The notes beneath the pieces are model-generated. The model saw only the letters and a program-made list of their open reading frames with translations, was not told the origin of the DNA and ran no database searches. A stretch of DNA of 64,000 nucleotides, taken from positions 41,862 to 105,861 of the forward strand of contig JAVBLZ010000013.1 of NCBI GenBank assembly GCA_031553045.1, written 5' to 3'. The stretch comes from CALXQW01 sp031553045. Lineage in GTDB: Bacteria; Verrucomicrobiota; Verrucomicrobiia; Opitutales; Intestinicryptomonadaceae. Positions 36,092-45,879 of the stretch are shown in pieces (the first letter of the stretch is position 1; every line of letters begins with the position of its first letter). A program made the translations under genes and the position numbers.

Positions 36092-38524
36092 ATGCAAAAA
36101 CATATCTATGTGATTTTTACTACGGTTCTGATTTCAATTCAGAATCTTTGCGCTGTGGATTACAGCGTTAAGCCAAGCCCAGAAAATTTAAAAATGCGGG
36201 ACTTTGGCGTTAATTGGATAAGTCCGGACGCAGTATCAAGCCAAACGGGGGTCTTCCATTTCAGAAAAACTTTCGACCTTGAAGAAAAGCCGCAAAGCTT
36301 TGTGGTACACGTTTCCGCCGACAATAGATACAGGCTCTTTGTCAACGGCAAGCCCGTAGGCTTTGGCCCTGCAAGAGGTGCGCCTATCTGGTGGTACTAT
36401 GAAACTTATGATATTGCGCCGCTTTTGGTGAAAGGCAAAAACGCAATCGCCGCAACGGTCTGGAATTTTGGCAGGGCCTCTCCATACGCCCAAATGTCTG
36501 TGCACACATCCTTCCTGCTCTTTGGCGACACTCAAAAAGAAAAATTTGTCAACTCAGACGCCACTTGGAAATTCATAAAAAACGACGCCTGGACTTGGAA
36601 TATAAAACCCCGAACCGTATTGGCGGGTCATACTGAAATATTGGACGCCACAAAACACCTCTGGGGCTGGGAAGATGTAAATTATGATGATTCCGCTTGG
36701 GAAAAAGCAACAGTATTTAAAAACGCCTGCGCAAGTTCCACACCTTACGGAGAGCGTGATTGGAGACTGGTCGCAAGGGATATCCCCATGATGGAAGAAA
36801 CTCCGCAAAGTTTTAAATCCATACCCAGAGACGGCGGCATTGCAGACGCAAAAAAGATTTTGTCTGATGAAGCTTTTGAAATTCCGGCAAATACAAAATG
36901 CTCTATTTTATTTGACCAAGGTTGTATGACAACCGCCTATCCTGAGCTTGTTTTAAGCGGCGGCAAGAGCGCAAGCGTAAAACTGCATTATGCCGAAAAC
37001 CTTTCAAACTCAAAGGGCAAGGGCAATAGAAATGAGCTTGAGGGCAAAGACATTCCCGAAAACGCCCCTTTCGACCTCTTTATCTGCGATGGAGAAAACG
37101 GCAGGCTGTTTCGTCCTCTCTGGATGCGTGCTTGGCGCTTTGTACGCATGGATATAGAGACAAAAGACTCCGCACTCAAAATAGAAAAGTTCACTTCGCA
37201 ATTCACCGCCTACCCATTTGAAGAAAAAGCCCTCTTTAATTCTGACGATGAATCTTTGAAAAAAATCTGGGAAGTTGGCTGGCGCACCGCCAGACTCTGC
37301 GCACATGAAACCTACTTTGATTGCCCATATTATGAGCAACTGCAATACATTGGCGATACGAGAGTACAGGCGCTAATCTCCCTCTACGTTGCGGGCGATG
37401 AGCGTCTGATGCGCAAGGCGATTATTGCTTTTGACATGTCCAGAGAACCCATGGGGCTTACACAAAGCCGCTTTCCAAACTGGAGGTCGCAATTTATACC
37501 GCCATTTTCTTTAATCTGGATTAACATGCTCGCAGACTATCAGCTATTTTTTGACGATTTAGATTTTGTTAAAGAGCGCTACCAAGCAATACATTCCATA
37601 TTGAACTGGTATGAAAGTAATTTAGACAAAGAAACAGGTTTCTTAAAGGCCAATCTGCCCTATTGGAATTTTGCCGACTGGGTTACAACATGGCCAAGAG
37701 GCATACCTCCCGAAAGCGATAAATCAGGCTCCGCCCTGCAATCCTTGCACTTTGTTTACGCCCTTTTGGATGCTGCACAACTTGCGAAAAAGTTGGGATA
37801 TACGGATGATGCAAAATATTTTCAATCTTTGGCAGACTCCGTCAAAAAAAGCGTGTATGAAAAGTGTTGGGATAAAGAACGCCAACTTTTGAGAGATTGC
37901 ATTGGCGAAGGCGACGACTTTTTCAGCCAACACACAAATATAATGGGAATAATTACAGACACGATTCCCGCCGAAAATCAAAAATCTGTTTTTGAAAAAA
38001 TCACCCTGAACCCATTTGCCAACAGCAAAAAGTTCCATACGCCAAAAGATGTTGGCGCAAGTAAAACGGGCGGCATCAGCGAGGCAACTTTCTATTACAA
38101 ATTCTATCTTGTAATGGCTATGAAAAAAGTTGGTTTGGCTGAAAAGTATCTGGATACGCTAATGCCTTGGCATGATATGATTGCAAACGGGCTTACCACA
38201 TTTTCAGAAAGTCCAGACCCATGCCGTTCAGAGTGCCATGCTTGGAGTTCCAGCCCAAATTACTATCTGCTTTCCACAGTCTGCGGAATAGAGCCGCTTG
38301 GCGACGGCTTTAAGAGCGTAAAAATCAGTCCGCATTTAGGGAAGCTAAATTTTGTTTCAGGCAAAGTTCCACATAAACTGGGCTTTATTGAAGTAGAATT
38401 TAAAAAGACTGCAAACGGCGCATTGGCTGGAAGCATAAGCCTTCCCGAGGGCTTGGATGGCGTATTTATCTACGGCAATAAAGAAATTAAATTGAAGTCC
38501 GGCCTGAATAAGGTAGAAAATTAA
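36092..38524 (+). CDS. Secreted alpha-L-rhamnosidase-like GH78 protein
   Basis: An 810-residue protein with a signal peptide (about 1-21). An N-terminal beta-sandwich carries YRLFVNGKPVGFGPARGAP, as in GH78 accessory domains. The (alpha/alpha)6 barrel is about 380-720 and includes CPYYEQLQYIGDTR, the acidic pair region of the active site, and SECHAWSSSPNYYL near the end. A C-terminal beta domain follows (VKISPHLGKL, IEVEFKKTANGALAG). It should release terminal L-rhamnose from a polysaccharide. It starts 7 bp after the MFS gene. Its stop overlaps by four bases the stop of the convergent lyase gene. Confidence 0.88.
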   Translation: MQKHIYVIFTTVLISIQNLCAVDYSVKPSPENLKMRDFGVNWISPDAVSSQTGVFHFRKTFDLEEKPQSFVVHVSADNRYRLFVNGKPVGFGPARGAPIWWYYETYDIAPLLVKGKNAIAATVWNFGRASPYAQMSVHTSFLLFGDTQKEKFVNSDATWKFIKNDAWTWNIKPRTVLAGHTEILDATKHLWGWEDVNYDDSAWEKATVFKNACASSTPYGERDWRLVARDIPMMEETPQSFKSIPRDGGIADAKKILSDEAFEIPANTKCSILFDQGCMTTAYPELVLSGGKSASVKLHYAENLSNSKGKGNRNELEGKDIPENAPFDLFICDGENGRLFRPLWMRAWRFVRMDIETKDSALKIEKFTSQFTAYPFEEKALFNSDDESLKKIWEVGWRTARLCAHETYFDCPYYEQLQYIGDTRVQALISLYVAGDERLMRKAIIAFDMSREPMGLTQSRFPNWRSQFIPPFSLIWINMLADYQLFFDDLDFVKERYQAIHSILNWYESNLDKETGFLKANLPYWNFADWVTTWPRGIPPESDKSGSALQSLHFVYALLDAAQLAKKLGYTDDAKYFQSLADSVKKSVYEKCWDKERQLLRDCIGEGDDFFSQHTNIMGIITDTIPAENQKSVFEKITLNPFANSKKFHTPKDVGASKTGGISEATFYYKFYLVMAMKKVGLAEKYLDTLMPWHDMIANGLTTFSESPDPCRSECHAWSSSPNYYLLSTVCGIEPLGDGFKSVKISPHLGKLNFVSGKVPHKLGFIEVEFKKTANGALAGSISLPEGLDGVFIYGNKEIKLKSGLNKVEN

Positions 38525-39732
38525 AACCAAGACAGCATGAGCTCATTAGGGTAGTTTTGTTGTAATTTCAAAACTGCCTTTTTTATTTCCGGCGCATCGT
38601 ATTTTTTCGCAGCCTTAATCATCATGGGCAGCGCCAATTTGTATGAATCTTCATCAGGACGCTCAGACCCGCCTTCCCACTTTTTTTCATAAGATAGATA
38701 GGGCGATAAATATTCAAAAGCCAGACTCAAACCCCGTCCGTCGGTAGTTTTGAAATTCCACAAATCTTCATCCAATTTTTGGGCGCACAAAGCAAGGGCT
38801 ACGAGGGCGCGCAGATTATAAATTGAGTATGAAAAGCCCCACTCTCTTTTAACTTCAATGGGGAAAGAACCGTTTTTTGCCGTCTGAGAATCTATGAGCA
38901 TTTGACCACGTTTGAGCATTGATTTTGCATATTCAATCTCGCCAGTGTATATGGAAGCCGAAGCAATTTGAACCGCATACCAAGTGCCGTGATTGTTTTT
39001 CGACTGTCCTTCTTTTTTGCCGAATTCGCTCTCCAAAAGCCACTTTACATAATCTTTAAACCATTGCTTCATAACTGTATCGTCCGCACTTTTCCAAGAT
39101 TTTGAAAGCGCCAAGAGCTTTATGTGGTCTATGAGTTCGGGGAATCTGTCGCCGTAGATTATCCCTGCTGGCATACCGTCAACAACTCCTGGCAAAGATG
39201 AGGCGCAATTAAAATTTGGATTCATTTTTGTTTTGGAGTCGATAAACCAAACTCTTAAAAATTCCGCCGCTTTTGCGGAATATTTTTCGTCCTGAGAATA
39301 AAATCCCGCCCTTGTGAGCAGATTAACCCTTCTAATCATCTCATACATTCTGGCCAAATCATAACGAGGGCCAACACTATCGGGATTCACCTTGCAATCC
39401 ACCCTTTTATAAGGCATTCCGTCTGGCGTTTCCGGATTTGGCCAAGAATATCTGCCGAGCATATAGAAATCATGAATATCGCCCGTAGGTGGCAAATCGC
39501 CCTGAACGACGCTATCTGCAGGAAGCGGTAAAATTTCGTCAGCAGCTTTAAGAAGTTCGGCGTATTGATTTTCTAAAGCCTTGTCATTATTTTTGATTTT
39601 AATTTTTTGACATTCAAGCTCTGAAAAATCCGCACCTACCAGCATTGGATTAGATTCGAAATTATCTTTCAGGCATGAAGACAATAATAACAGAAAAAAA
39701 ATCAAAAAAAATGCTAATACTTTTTGCTTCAT
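38521..39732 (-). CDS. Alginate-lyase-family lipoprotein
   Basis: A 403-residue protein of the alginate lyase superfamily (PF05426-type, (alpha/alpha)-barrel, PL5-like). The start is ATG 39732. The open frame upstream would put nine extra residues before a clear lipoprotein signal (MKQKVLAFFLIFFLLLLSSC, lipobox LSSC). Family motifs are HDFYMLGRYSWPNPETPDG and SKNNHGTWYAVQ, the latter holding the catalytic Asn-His region. It probably cleaves uronate-containing polysaccharide at the outer membrane. It is convergent with the kdgK-MFS-GH78 operon, whose KDG kinase would use the final product. Confidence 0.83.
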   Translation of the reverse strand: MKQKVLAFFLIFFLLLLSSCLKDNFESNPMLVGADFSELECQKIKIKNNDKALENQYAELLKAADEILPLPADSVVQGDLPPTGDIHDFYMLGRYSWPNPETPDGMPYKRVDCKVNPDSVGPRYDLARMYEMIRRVNLLTRAGFYSQDEKYSAKAAEFLRVWFIDSKTKMNPNFNCASSLPGVVDGMPAGIIYGDRFPELIDHIKLLALSKSWKSADDTVMKQWFKDYVKWLLESEFGKKEGQSKNNHGTWYAVQIASASIYTGEIEYAKSMLKRGQMLIDSQTAKNGSFPIEVKREWGFSYSIYNLRALVALALCAQKLDEDLWNFKTTDGRGLSLAFEYLSPYLSYEKKWEGGSERPDEDSYKLALPMMIKAAKKYDAPEIKKAVLKLQQNYPNELMLSWF

Positions 39733-39786
39733 ATTTACAGATTGTCGCCCCCAAAACACATCAAGTCAAACCGAAACCACCACAAG

Positions 39787-40063
39787 ACACTAGGCTGATT
39801 GTGCCAAGGCACAGCATCAAAAAACAAACCAACTTACCAAATTAAAGTAAATTTTGGAATCACATCTCCACTTTAACAAAAACTCACTTTAACCATTAAA
39901 GTAAGTTTTGGAAGCACACCCCACACTTTAACGTTTTGGCAGCACGGTTTGGATGAAGAACAAGGCGCAAGGGTGTGAGGCGGTGGGAATGTACTTAATG
40001 TACATGACCAGTGCCGAAGCGCCCGCAGCAACACAGTTATTCGCCAAACAAGTCTGCCAAAAC
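39787..40063 (-). repeat. Structured dispersed repeat element, copy 2 (277 bp)
   Basis: The gene-free stretch between the lyase gene and hisD is filled by this element. On the minus strand it begins with GTTTTGGCAGAC directly after the hisD TAG stop. The palindrome covers 39933-40063: ends GTTTTGGC/GCCAAAAC, TTTGGATGAA facing TTCGCCAAA, centre ATGTAC-TTAAT-GTACAT. Two 54-bp-period hairpin units follow (cores at 39848 and 39902), then the end hairpin GCTGTGCC/GGCAC and CAGCCTAGTGT. The central sequence CACTGGTCA...TCCCACCG is shared with the second module of copy 1. Confidence 0.87.
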
Positions 40064-41356
40064 CTAGAGCCTTATAGAGAGGCTTTTGCCGTGGGCGTCT
40101 AGGCTTTCCATCTTAGCAAATGCGGAAACCGTTTTGAGCGCCTTTTTGCAAGACTTTGCGTCATACTTCACAAATGATGAACGCCTCATAAAATCTTGAA
40201 CTTGCAGACCGCTTGAAAACCTGCCCGTCCTACCGGTGGGCAAAGTATGGCTAGGGCCCGCAACAAAGTCTCCCAAAACCGTGGGTGTATTTTCGCCAAC
40301 TAAAATTGCGCCCGCCGTGGTGATTTTTTCAGAAAGCTTTTGAGCGTCTTGGGGTTTGACATGAAGCTCCATATGTTCGGCAGATATGAAGTTTGCAACC
40401 TCTGCGGCGGCCTTTAAATTTGGCACAATAATAGCATAAGTGCCGGACAAAATTATGTTGAGCAGCTTTGCTGAATGACTTAAATTTCTTGCCTGCATTT
40501 CAAGTTCTGAACGAGTTTTTTGCAATAGACCTTTTGAGCTTGTTACAAAAAATATTTTTTCTTTGCCTGAACCGTGCTCCGCCTGAGAAAGCAAATCTGC
40601 GGCGATAAATTTAGGCTTTGCGGATGAATCTGCAAGCACCAAGACCTCACTCGGCCCAGGCAACAAATCGCAACCAACAACGCCGAAAAGCTGGCGTTTT
40701 GCCTCAATCACAAAGGCGTTACCAGGGCCAAAAATTTTGTCCACGGCGGGGATAGACTCCGTACCCAAGCCCATTGCCGCCACTGCCTGTGCACCGCCTA
40801 CCTTATAAATTTCTGAAATGCCTTGCATGTGTAAGGCGGCCAAAAGATGCGCATTAATCTTGCCGTCTTTTGAAGGCGGCGTGCATACGCAAATTTCCGG
40901 ACAAGCCGCTATGCGCGCCAAAGTTGCCGTCATCACAACGGTTGACACCAAAGGCACTTGCCCCCCAGGTATATACAACCCCACTCTTTTTATGGGGTAA
41001 AATTTTTCGCCAACTGTTGCACCGTCAGGATTTTTTGCCTTCCAGTCTTTGGGTCTTGTGCGTGAATTAAAAAATTTCACATTTGTAATTGCGGAATTTA
41101 TCGCCGCCCTATCCTGTTTTGATACAGTTTTCAACGCCTGCGCAATTTCCGCCTTTGAGACTTTTAGATTTTTTTTGTTAAGGGCAACGCCGTCAAAACG
41201 CTCGGTATAATCAAGCAAAGCCTTGTCGCCCTCTTTGCGCACAGACGCTATGATTTCAGAGACGATGCAACCAACATCCCCAGACATTGCAACAGGCTCG
41301 CAAGCCGATTTGAGCTGAGGCCAGAAATTCGCAACCTTATAATCTAAAATTTTCAT
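40064..41356 (-). CDS. hisD: Histidinol dehydrogenase
   Basis: A 430-residue zinc enzyme catalysing the last two steps of histidine synthesis. The start is ATG 41356, which gives the usual length. A TTG 12 codons upstream is in frame but unsupported. Motifs: KRVGLYIPGGQVPLVSTVVM, KIFGPGNAFVIEAKRQLFG, LPGPSEVLVLAD, DLLSQAEHGSG (zinc and catalytic residues), SAEHMELH and FVAGPSHTLPTGRTGRFSSG. No other his genes are nearby. Its TAG stop abuts the dispersed repeat element, as for manC. Confidence 0.96.
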   Translation of the reverse strand: MKILDYKVANFWPQLKSACEPVAMSGDVGCIVSEIIASVRKEGDKALLDYTERFDGVALNKKNLKVSKAEIAQALKTVSKQDRAAINSAITNVKFFNSRTRPKDWKAKNPDGATVGEKFYPIKRVGLYIPGGQVPLVSTVVMTATLARIAACPEICVCTPPSKDGKINAHLLAALHMQGISEIYKVGGAQAVAAMGLGTESIPAVDKIFGPGNAFVIEAKRQLFGVVGCDLLPGPSEVLVLADSSAKPKFIAADLLSQAEHGSGKEKIFFVTSSKGLLQKTRSELEMQARNLSHSAKLLNIILSGTYAIIVPNLKAAAEVANFISAEHMELHVKPQDAQKLSEKITTAGAILVGENTPTVLGDFVAGPSHTLPTGRTGRFSSGLQVQDFMRRSSFVKYDAKSCKKALKTVSAFAKMESLDAHGKSLSIRL

Positions 41357-41418
41357 GCCTTGAAAGAATGAGCCATGAAACAAGTTTTTCAAACTTTTTT
41401 ACCACTTTATTTGAGGGC

Positions 41419-41448
41419 AAAAAAAATCCCGCCGAAGCGGGACTTTTT
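41419..41448 (-). terminator. Intrinsic terminator of the DUF481 gene
   Basis: On the minus strand GTCCCGC-TTCG-GCGGGA is followed by eight T residues. The hairpin has an ideal tetraloop. It lies just beyond the 41454 stop and upstream of hisD. Confidence 0.88.
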
Positions 41449-41453
41449 CAATC

Positions 41454-42536
41454 TCAATAAAAAGGCAATTCAAAAGACAGCATGAAGCGTTGCTCCGTAG
41501 TCTGGCTGTTCTTTGCGTTGATTGAGTCATACTCGTAATAATAACGCAGAGCAATATCCATGACGTCTGTTGCGTGGATTATGTAACCAAGCATGAATGT
41601 CAGCGCTTTTTCATTTACATTAGTTGCGTTAATGCCCATGTAAAGACGTTCTTCAAGCCTCATGAGCTCATGAAAATCCCAAGAACATTCTTGATTTACT
41701 ACCGCCATAAAAACCCAGTGCTGGTCATAATCATAAGCGTCTATATACCTGACAGCAGGACCAGGCGCAATGCTGATTTTAAAGTTGTCTTTAGGCAAAG
41801 AATATTCACAACCTATTGTGAGCGCTTCGTCAATTTCGTGCTTGATTCTCTTGACCATGTCTTTTTTGTAACCCAAGAGATTTTCCAAGAACCACGTATA
41901 ATTGCCGCCGGAACGGATTGGGTCTCTGATTGTGTCTGTTAAGTCATGCCTTAAAGCTGTGTCTATGCCGTATTTGTCTAGCGTTGTGCTATCCACGCCA
42001 GCCGTGCTGGTTTCCGTAACGTAGTCATAATAGGCGTTGAAACGGAACTTGTTCAAATCATTATCCCAAAGATGCTCACCCGCAAAGCTCAGGCGATAAG
42101 CCATACTTTCAGAAGATGTCTTGCGATATTCCATACCGCCGCGCAGCCAGAATTTCCAACCCTCGGGCACATTTGTTGACCAAAACATTTTATATGCGCG
42201 CAACCAATCAGGCAGGCCTGCGTAAGGGTCTGCGGCAGGTGCGGGCGCCGGTGTAGGCGCAACAACGCCTGCGGCTTTTGCGACCTGCTCAACATATTCC
42301 GGCGGAGGCACGTCGCCCTCTGCGCTGCTTACTATGTCCATTTTTTTTACTTTCAAAACCCCCATAGAAGTCTTGAGTATTGTGTTTTCACCCTCAACGC
42401 CGACAATGTCTCCCGTTATTCTGTCGCCATTTTTCAGGTAGAATATTGTTGCGTTTGCACCTGCGGATGCAAAAACCACAGCCGCCGCAAATGTGAGCAA
42501 AGCGCTCTTGTTTGCCAAGTTTAAGATATTTTTCAT
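41454..42536 (-). CDS. DUF481 (YdiY-like) outer-membrane beta-barrel protein
   Basis: A 360-residue exported protein with signal peptide MKNILNLANKSALLTFAAAV onward. Residues about 32-70 (FYLKNGDRITGDIVGVEGEN) form the small domain usually seen before DUF481. A Pro/Ala-rich linker (APTPAPAPAAD) leads to a beta-strand-rich barrel from about 120 on, ending in SFELPFY with the C-terminal aromatic residue typical of outer-membrane proteins. Homologues are called salt-induced outer-membrane proteins. The function is unknown. It is a single gene with a terminator. Confidence 0.82.
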   Translation of the reverse strand: MKNILNLANKSALLTFAAAVVFASAGANATIFYLKNGDRITGDIVGVEGENTILKTSMGVLKVKKMDIVSSAEGDVPPPEYVEQVAKAAGVVAPTPAPAPAADPYAGLPDWLRAYKMFWSTNVPEGWKFWLRGGMEYRKTSSESMAYRLSFAGEHLWDNDLNKFRFNAYYDYVTETSTAGVDSTTLDKYGIDTALRHDLTDTIRDPIRSGGNYTWFLENLLGYKKDMVKRIKHEIDEALTIGCEYSLPKDNFKISIAPGPAVRYIDAYDYDQHWVFMAVVNQECSWDFHELMRLEERLYMGINATNVNEKALTFMLGYIIHATDVMDIALRYYYEYDSINAKNSQTTEQRFMLSFELPFY

Positions 42537-42654
42537 AGTGCTAATAATTAAATATGCATTCCGACGACAAGCCGTGCGGAAACAAAAATTCTATTTTTGA
42601 TGAGAAAGAACGCCAAAAAAAACGCCCTTTTGCAACTCAAAAAAAATAAAAGTA

Positions 42655-42683
42655 TTGAACTATTAAATTTTTCACTCTCTAAT
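42655..42683 (+). promoter_or_regulatory. Sigma70-like promoter of hpnH
   Basis: TTGAAC (42655-42660), 17 bp, TCTAAT (42678-42683), ending 29 bp before the hpnH ATG. Confidence 0.5.
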
Positions 42684-42712
42684 CAGCCTATCAAATATAG
42701 AATTTTATAACT

Positions 42713-43735
42713 ATGCCAGTACCAGTCTCACAGATGTTCACAGTTGCAAAGTATGCAATGAGCAAGTCAATTAAAGGTCAAAAGCGTTACCCCTTGGTGT
42801 TAATGCTAGAGCCTCTTTTTCAGTGTAACCTAAAATGCAGAGGCTGCGGTAAAATACAATTCCCGCAGGAAATTCTGGAAATGCGCATGCCCAAAGAAGC
42901 CGCATGGGCGGCTGTTGAAGAATGTGGCGCACCGATGGTCAGCATAGCTGGCGGCGAACCGCTTTTGCACAAAGAAATGCCTCAGCTTGTAGAGGGCTTA
43001 ATCAAGCGTAAAAAATATGTCTATCTTTGCACAAATGCTCAGATACTTGTGCGTGAACTTTCAAAATTTAAGCCCAGCAAATACTTCACTTTCAGCGTGC
43101 ATCTTGACGGTAACGAGGCAATGCATGACGCAGGCGTTGCAAGGGTTGGCGCATACAAAAATGCTGTCGAGGGCATCAAGGCGGCGCTTGCCGCAGGTTT
43201 CAGGGTTACAACCAACACAACAATTTTTAACAAGGCAGACCCTACGGCGATACGTGCATTTTTTGACGACATCACCGCACTGGGCGTTGAGGGCATGATG
43301 CTTTCACCAGGTTTCCCCTATGAAAAAGCGCCAAGCCAAGACATATTTCTGGAAAGAAAAAACACTGTGGAGCTTTTTAGAAAAATTCTGGAGAACCCCA
43401 ATCCGAAGTGGCAATTCAACCACTCTCCAAGCTTCCTTGCATTTTTAAAAGGTGAGCAAGATTACGACTGTACGCCTTGGGGCAACCCAACCTTCAGCGT
43501 GCTAGGCTGGCAGAAGCCCTGCTATCTTATCAACGACGGTTATTGCAAGACATTTAAAGAGCTCATGGAATGCATAGACTCTTACAATCTCGGTAAAAAT
43601 GGTACTAGACCCGAATGTAAAGATTGCATGCTGCATAGCGGTTATGAACCCAGCGCAGTTGTAGATACTTTTGGCAGTTTTGCAGGTATGATGCGTGCCG
43701 CAAAGCACATGAAAAACTTTAAAAAAAGCAAGTAG
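42713..43735 (+). CDS. hpnH: Radical SAM adenosyl hopene transferase HpnH
   Basis: A 340-residue radical SAM enzyme. The opening PVPVSQMFTVAKYAMSKSIK is typical of HpnH. The cluster motif is CNLKCRGCGK (C-x3-C-x2-C). Further family features are GGEPLLH, TFSVHLDGNEAMHD, LSPGFPYEKAPSQDIF and a Cys-rich C-terminal region (CTPWGNP, CYLINDGYC, CKDCMLHSGYE). HpnH joins 5'-deoxyadenosine to diploptene, the first step in side-chain extension of C35 hopanoids. No squalene-hopene cyclase or other hpn gene is in the window. It is followed 18 bp later by a DinG-like helicase gene. Confidence 0.92.
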   Translation: MPVPVSQMFTVAKYAMSKSIKGQKRYPLVLMLEPLFQCNLKCRGCGKIQFPQEILEMRMPKEAAWAAVEECGAPMVSIAGGEPLLHKEMPQLVEGLIKRKKYVYLCTNAQILVRELSKFKPSKYFTFSVHLDGNEAMHDAGVARVGAYKNAVEGIKAALAAGFRVTTNTTIFNKADPTAIRAFFDDITALGVEGMMLSPGFPYEKAPSQDIFLERKNTVELFRKILENPNPKWQFNHSPSFLAFLKGEQDYDCTPWGNPTFSVLGWQKPCYLINDGYCKTFKELMECIDSYNLGKNGTRPECKDCMLHSGYEPSAVVDTFGSFAGMMRAAKHMKNFKKSK

Positions 43736-43753
43736 CTTTTCAGAGTTTGCGCC

Positions 43754-45811
43754 GTGATTTCAATAGGCCTGCCTGAACCCGTGTCTATCCCGAATTTATG
43801 CGAAAGCATATTCAGGAAAGGCGGTCTGCTTGAGGAAAAATACGGCCTTGAGCACAGAGATGTGCAGCAAGATATGTCTCTTTACTGCGCCCAATCTTTC
43901 AGCGCAGACTCGCCTTTGATTTTTGAGGCGGGCACAGGTGTCGGCAAGAGTTTGGCATATCTTATCCCCGGGATAATTGCCGCAAAATTGTATCGCAGGC
44001 CGCTTGTGGTTTCCACACATACGATAGCCCTTCAGCATCAGATTCTGCGCAAAGAACTGCCCAGAATAAAAAAAATCTTTTCAGAATGCGCAGAACTTAA
44101 ACCCTATGCGGATTTCAAGTTTGAAATCTTGCTTGGACGCAGCAATTATCTTTGTACTGGCAGGTTGAAAAGAGCCATGGCGGAAAAGATAGACCTCTTT
44201 GATACTGAAGAATCCAAGGCTTTGGAGGAAATTGCAAACTGGGCGCTGACAACAAAAACTGGTCTTGTGGAAGAACTGCCAACCCCTATAAATTGGGATG
44301 TTTGGGGTTGGGTCAATGCTGATTCTTCCTCATGTTCACCAAAAAAATGCGCCGATGGAACTTGCTTTTATCAAAATGCAAGGCGCAGGGTGAGCACTGC
44401 GGATGTAGTCATAATAAACCACAGTTTGCTATTTTCAATGCTTGCCTCCGGAGTTGGTACTGATGCGGAAACTCAGGGCGTGCTCTTTGCCAAAGACATG
44501 TGCGTTTTGGATGAAGCGCATCTGCTTGCCGACGTTGCCGCAGAACACTTTGGGCTGTCTCTAAACAGCTTTTCAATAATGAAAGAGCTGCGCAGAATTT
44601 ACGACCCCAGAAAAAAACGCGGCATAATTGCAAGACACCCAAAATCTACAATTTGGGATAAAACCGCAGTCTCCGACGCCCTTGCGGCAACTGAAGATTT
44701 TTTTTCCAGAATCAGGGCAAACTTTTTAACCAGCAGAGACACCGTTGCCTTGAACGCCCCCGAATGGGAAGCGCCCTCTTTGAATGCCCCTTTTGAAAAT
44801 CTGGCAAAAGCGCTGGATAAACTTTCTCAAGACGCAAAAAGTGAGGCGCAGGCGGAAGAACTTAAAGATTTTTCAAGAGCCATAATGGGCATCAAAAACG
44901 CTGCCGAAGAAGCCATTTTTTTGAGCGAAGAAAAACAGGTCTATTGGTTGGAACGCAGTGGCAAAGACGGCTTAAATGTTCAGATAAATTCAGCCCCCTT
45001 AGACCCTGCACCCATATTGAGAGAGCTTTTGTTTTCAAAAGGAACGTCGGTAATTTTAAGTTCCGCCACGCTTGCAACAGCGAATGGCAATATGGACGAC
45101 TTTGCCTCAAGCGTAGGAGCATTGGGGGTAGAGACGCATATTTGCAAATCTCCCTTTGATTATCAAAAAAATATGCGGGTGATAATTTCTTCGGACTCGC
45201 CAGAACCGCATAAAGAATCTAAAAAATTGGAATGTTCTTTTTTGTCAAAAAATATTGAAATCTTGGCCTCAAAAAATAGCGGCGGAACGCTGGTGCTTTT
45301 TACAGGGTATTTTGAACTCAGACAATGTGCGGAAATCTTGCGTTCATCAGATTTACTTTCGGGCAGAAAAATCTTCATGCAGGGTGAATTTTCCAGAAAT
45401 GAAATGCTCAAAGAATTTGAAAAATCTAAAAACGCAATCCTGCTTGGAACCGACTCTTTTTGGACAGGCGTGGATATACCAGGAGATGCCCTGAGCTTAG
45501 TGATTATCACAAGGCTACCCTTCGACAATCCTCAGCATCCTCTGTTGTCAGCACGCATAGACAGATGCAGCGCAGAGGGTGAAAACCCCTTCAATAAAAT
45601 CACCATACCCAAGGCAATAATAAAGTTCAGGCAAGGCGTGGGAAGGCTCATCCGCAGCAAGACGGACAAAGGCGTAATCGCCATTTTAGATTCCAGAATA
45701 CTCACCAAGTTTTACGGTAAAAATTTCATAGCATCCCTCCCAAACCCTGATTTTATACGCTTTGACATAAAAAATTTGGCGCAAGTGTATGAATCTGCAC
45801 GGGGCGTTTAG
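43754..45811 (+). CDS. DinG/XPD-type iron-sulfur ATP-dependent helicase
   Basis: A 685-residue superfamily-2 helicase. Walker A is EAGTGVGKSLAYLIP, Walker B is VLDEAHLL. Between them four cysteines (NYLCTGR and CSPKKCADGTC) form the XPD/DinG [4Fe-4S] site, followed by ADVVIINHSLLF. C-terminal motifs are LLGTDSFWTGVDIPGDALSL, IITRLPFDNPQHP and RQGVGRLIRS. It unwinds DNA 5'-3' in repair or at R-loops and G4 structures. The start is GTG 43754, with no ATG until about residue 41, inside the conserved region. It is probably co-transcribed with hpnH. Confidence 0.9.
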   Translation: MISIGLPEPVSIPNLCESIFRKGGLLEEKYGLEHRDVQQDMSLYCAQSFSADSPLIFEAGTGVGKSLAYLIPGIIAAKLYRRPLVVSTHTIALQHQILRKELPRIKKIFSECAELKPYADFKFEILLGRSNYLCTGRLKRAMAEKIDLFDTEESKALEEIANWALTTKTGLVEELPTPINWDVWGWVNADSSSCSPKKCADGTCFYQNARRRVSTADVVIINHSLLFSMLASGVGTDAETQGVLFAKDMCVLDEAHLLADVAAEHFGLSLNSFSIMKELRRIYDPRKKRGIIARHPKSTIWDKTAVSDALAATEDFFSRIRANFLTSRDTVALNAPEWEAPSLNAPFENLAKALDKLSQDAKSEAQAEELKDFSRAIMGIKNAAEEAIFLSEEKQVYWLERSGKDGLNVQINSAPLDPAPILRELLFSKGTSVILSSATLATANGNMDDFASSVGALGVETHICKSPFDYQKNMRVIISSDSPEPHKESKKLECSFLSKNIEILASKNSGGTLVLFTGYFELRQCAEILRSSDLLSGRKIFMQGEFSRNEMLKEFEKSKNAILLGTDSFWTGVDIPGDALSLVIITRLPFDNPQHPLLSARIDRCSAEGENPFNKITIPKAIIKFRQGVGRLIRSKTDKGVIAILDSRILTKFYGKNFIASLPNPDFIRFDIKNLAQVYESARGV

Positions 45812-45822
45812 CCTATTAATTC

Positions 45823-45852
45823 TTGACATTATTGGTGAATTTAGGGCATACT
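45823..45852 (+). promoter_or_regulatory. Sigma70-like promoter before the unknown anchored protein
   Basis: TTGACA (45823-45828), 18 bp, CATACT (45847-45852), 27 bp upstream of the ATG at 45880. Confidence 0.5.
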
Positions 45853-45879
45853 GACCCTACTACAACACTTTAAAATAAG

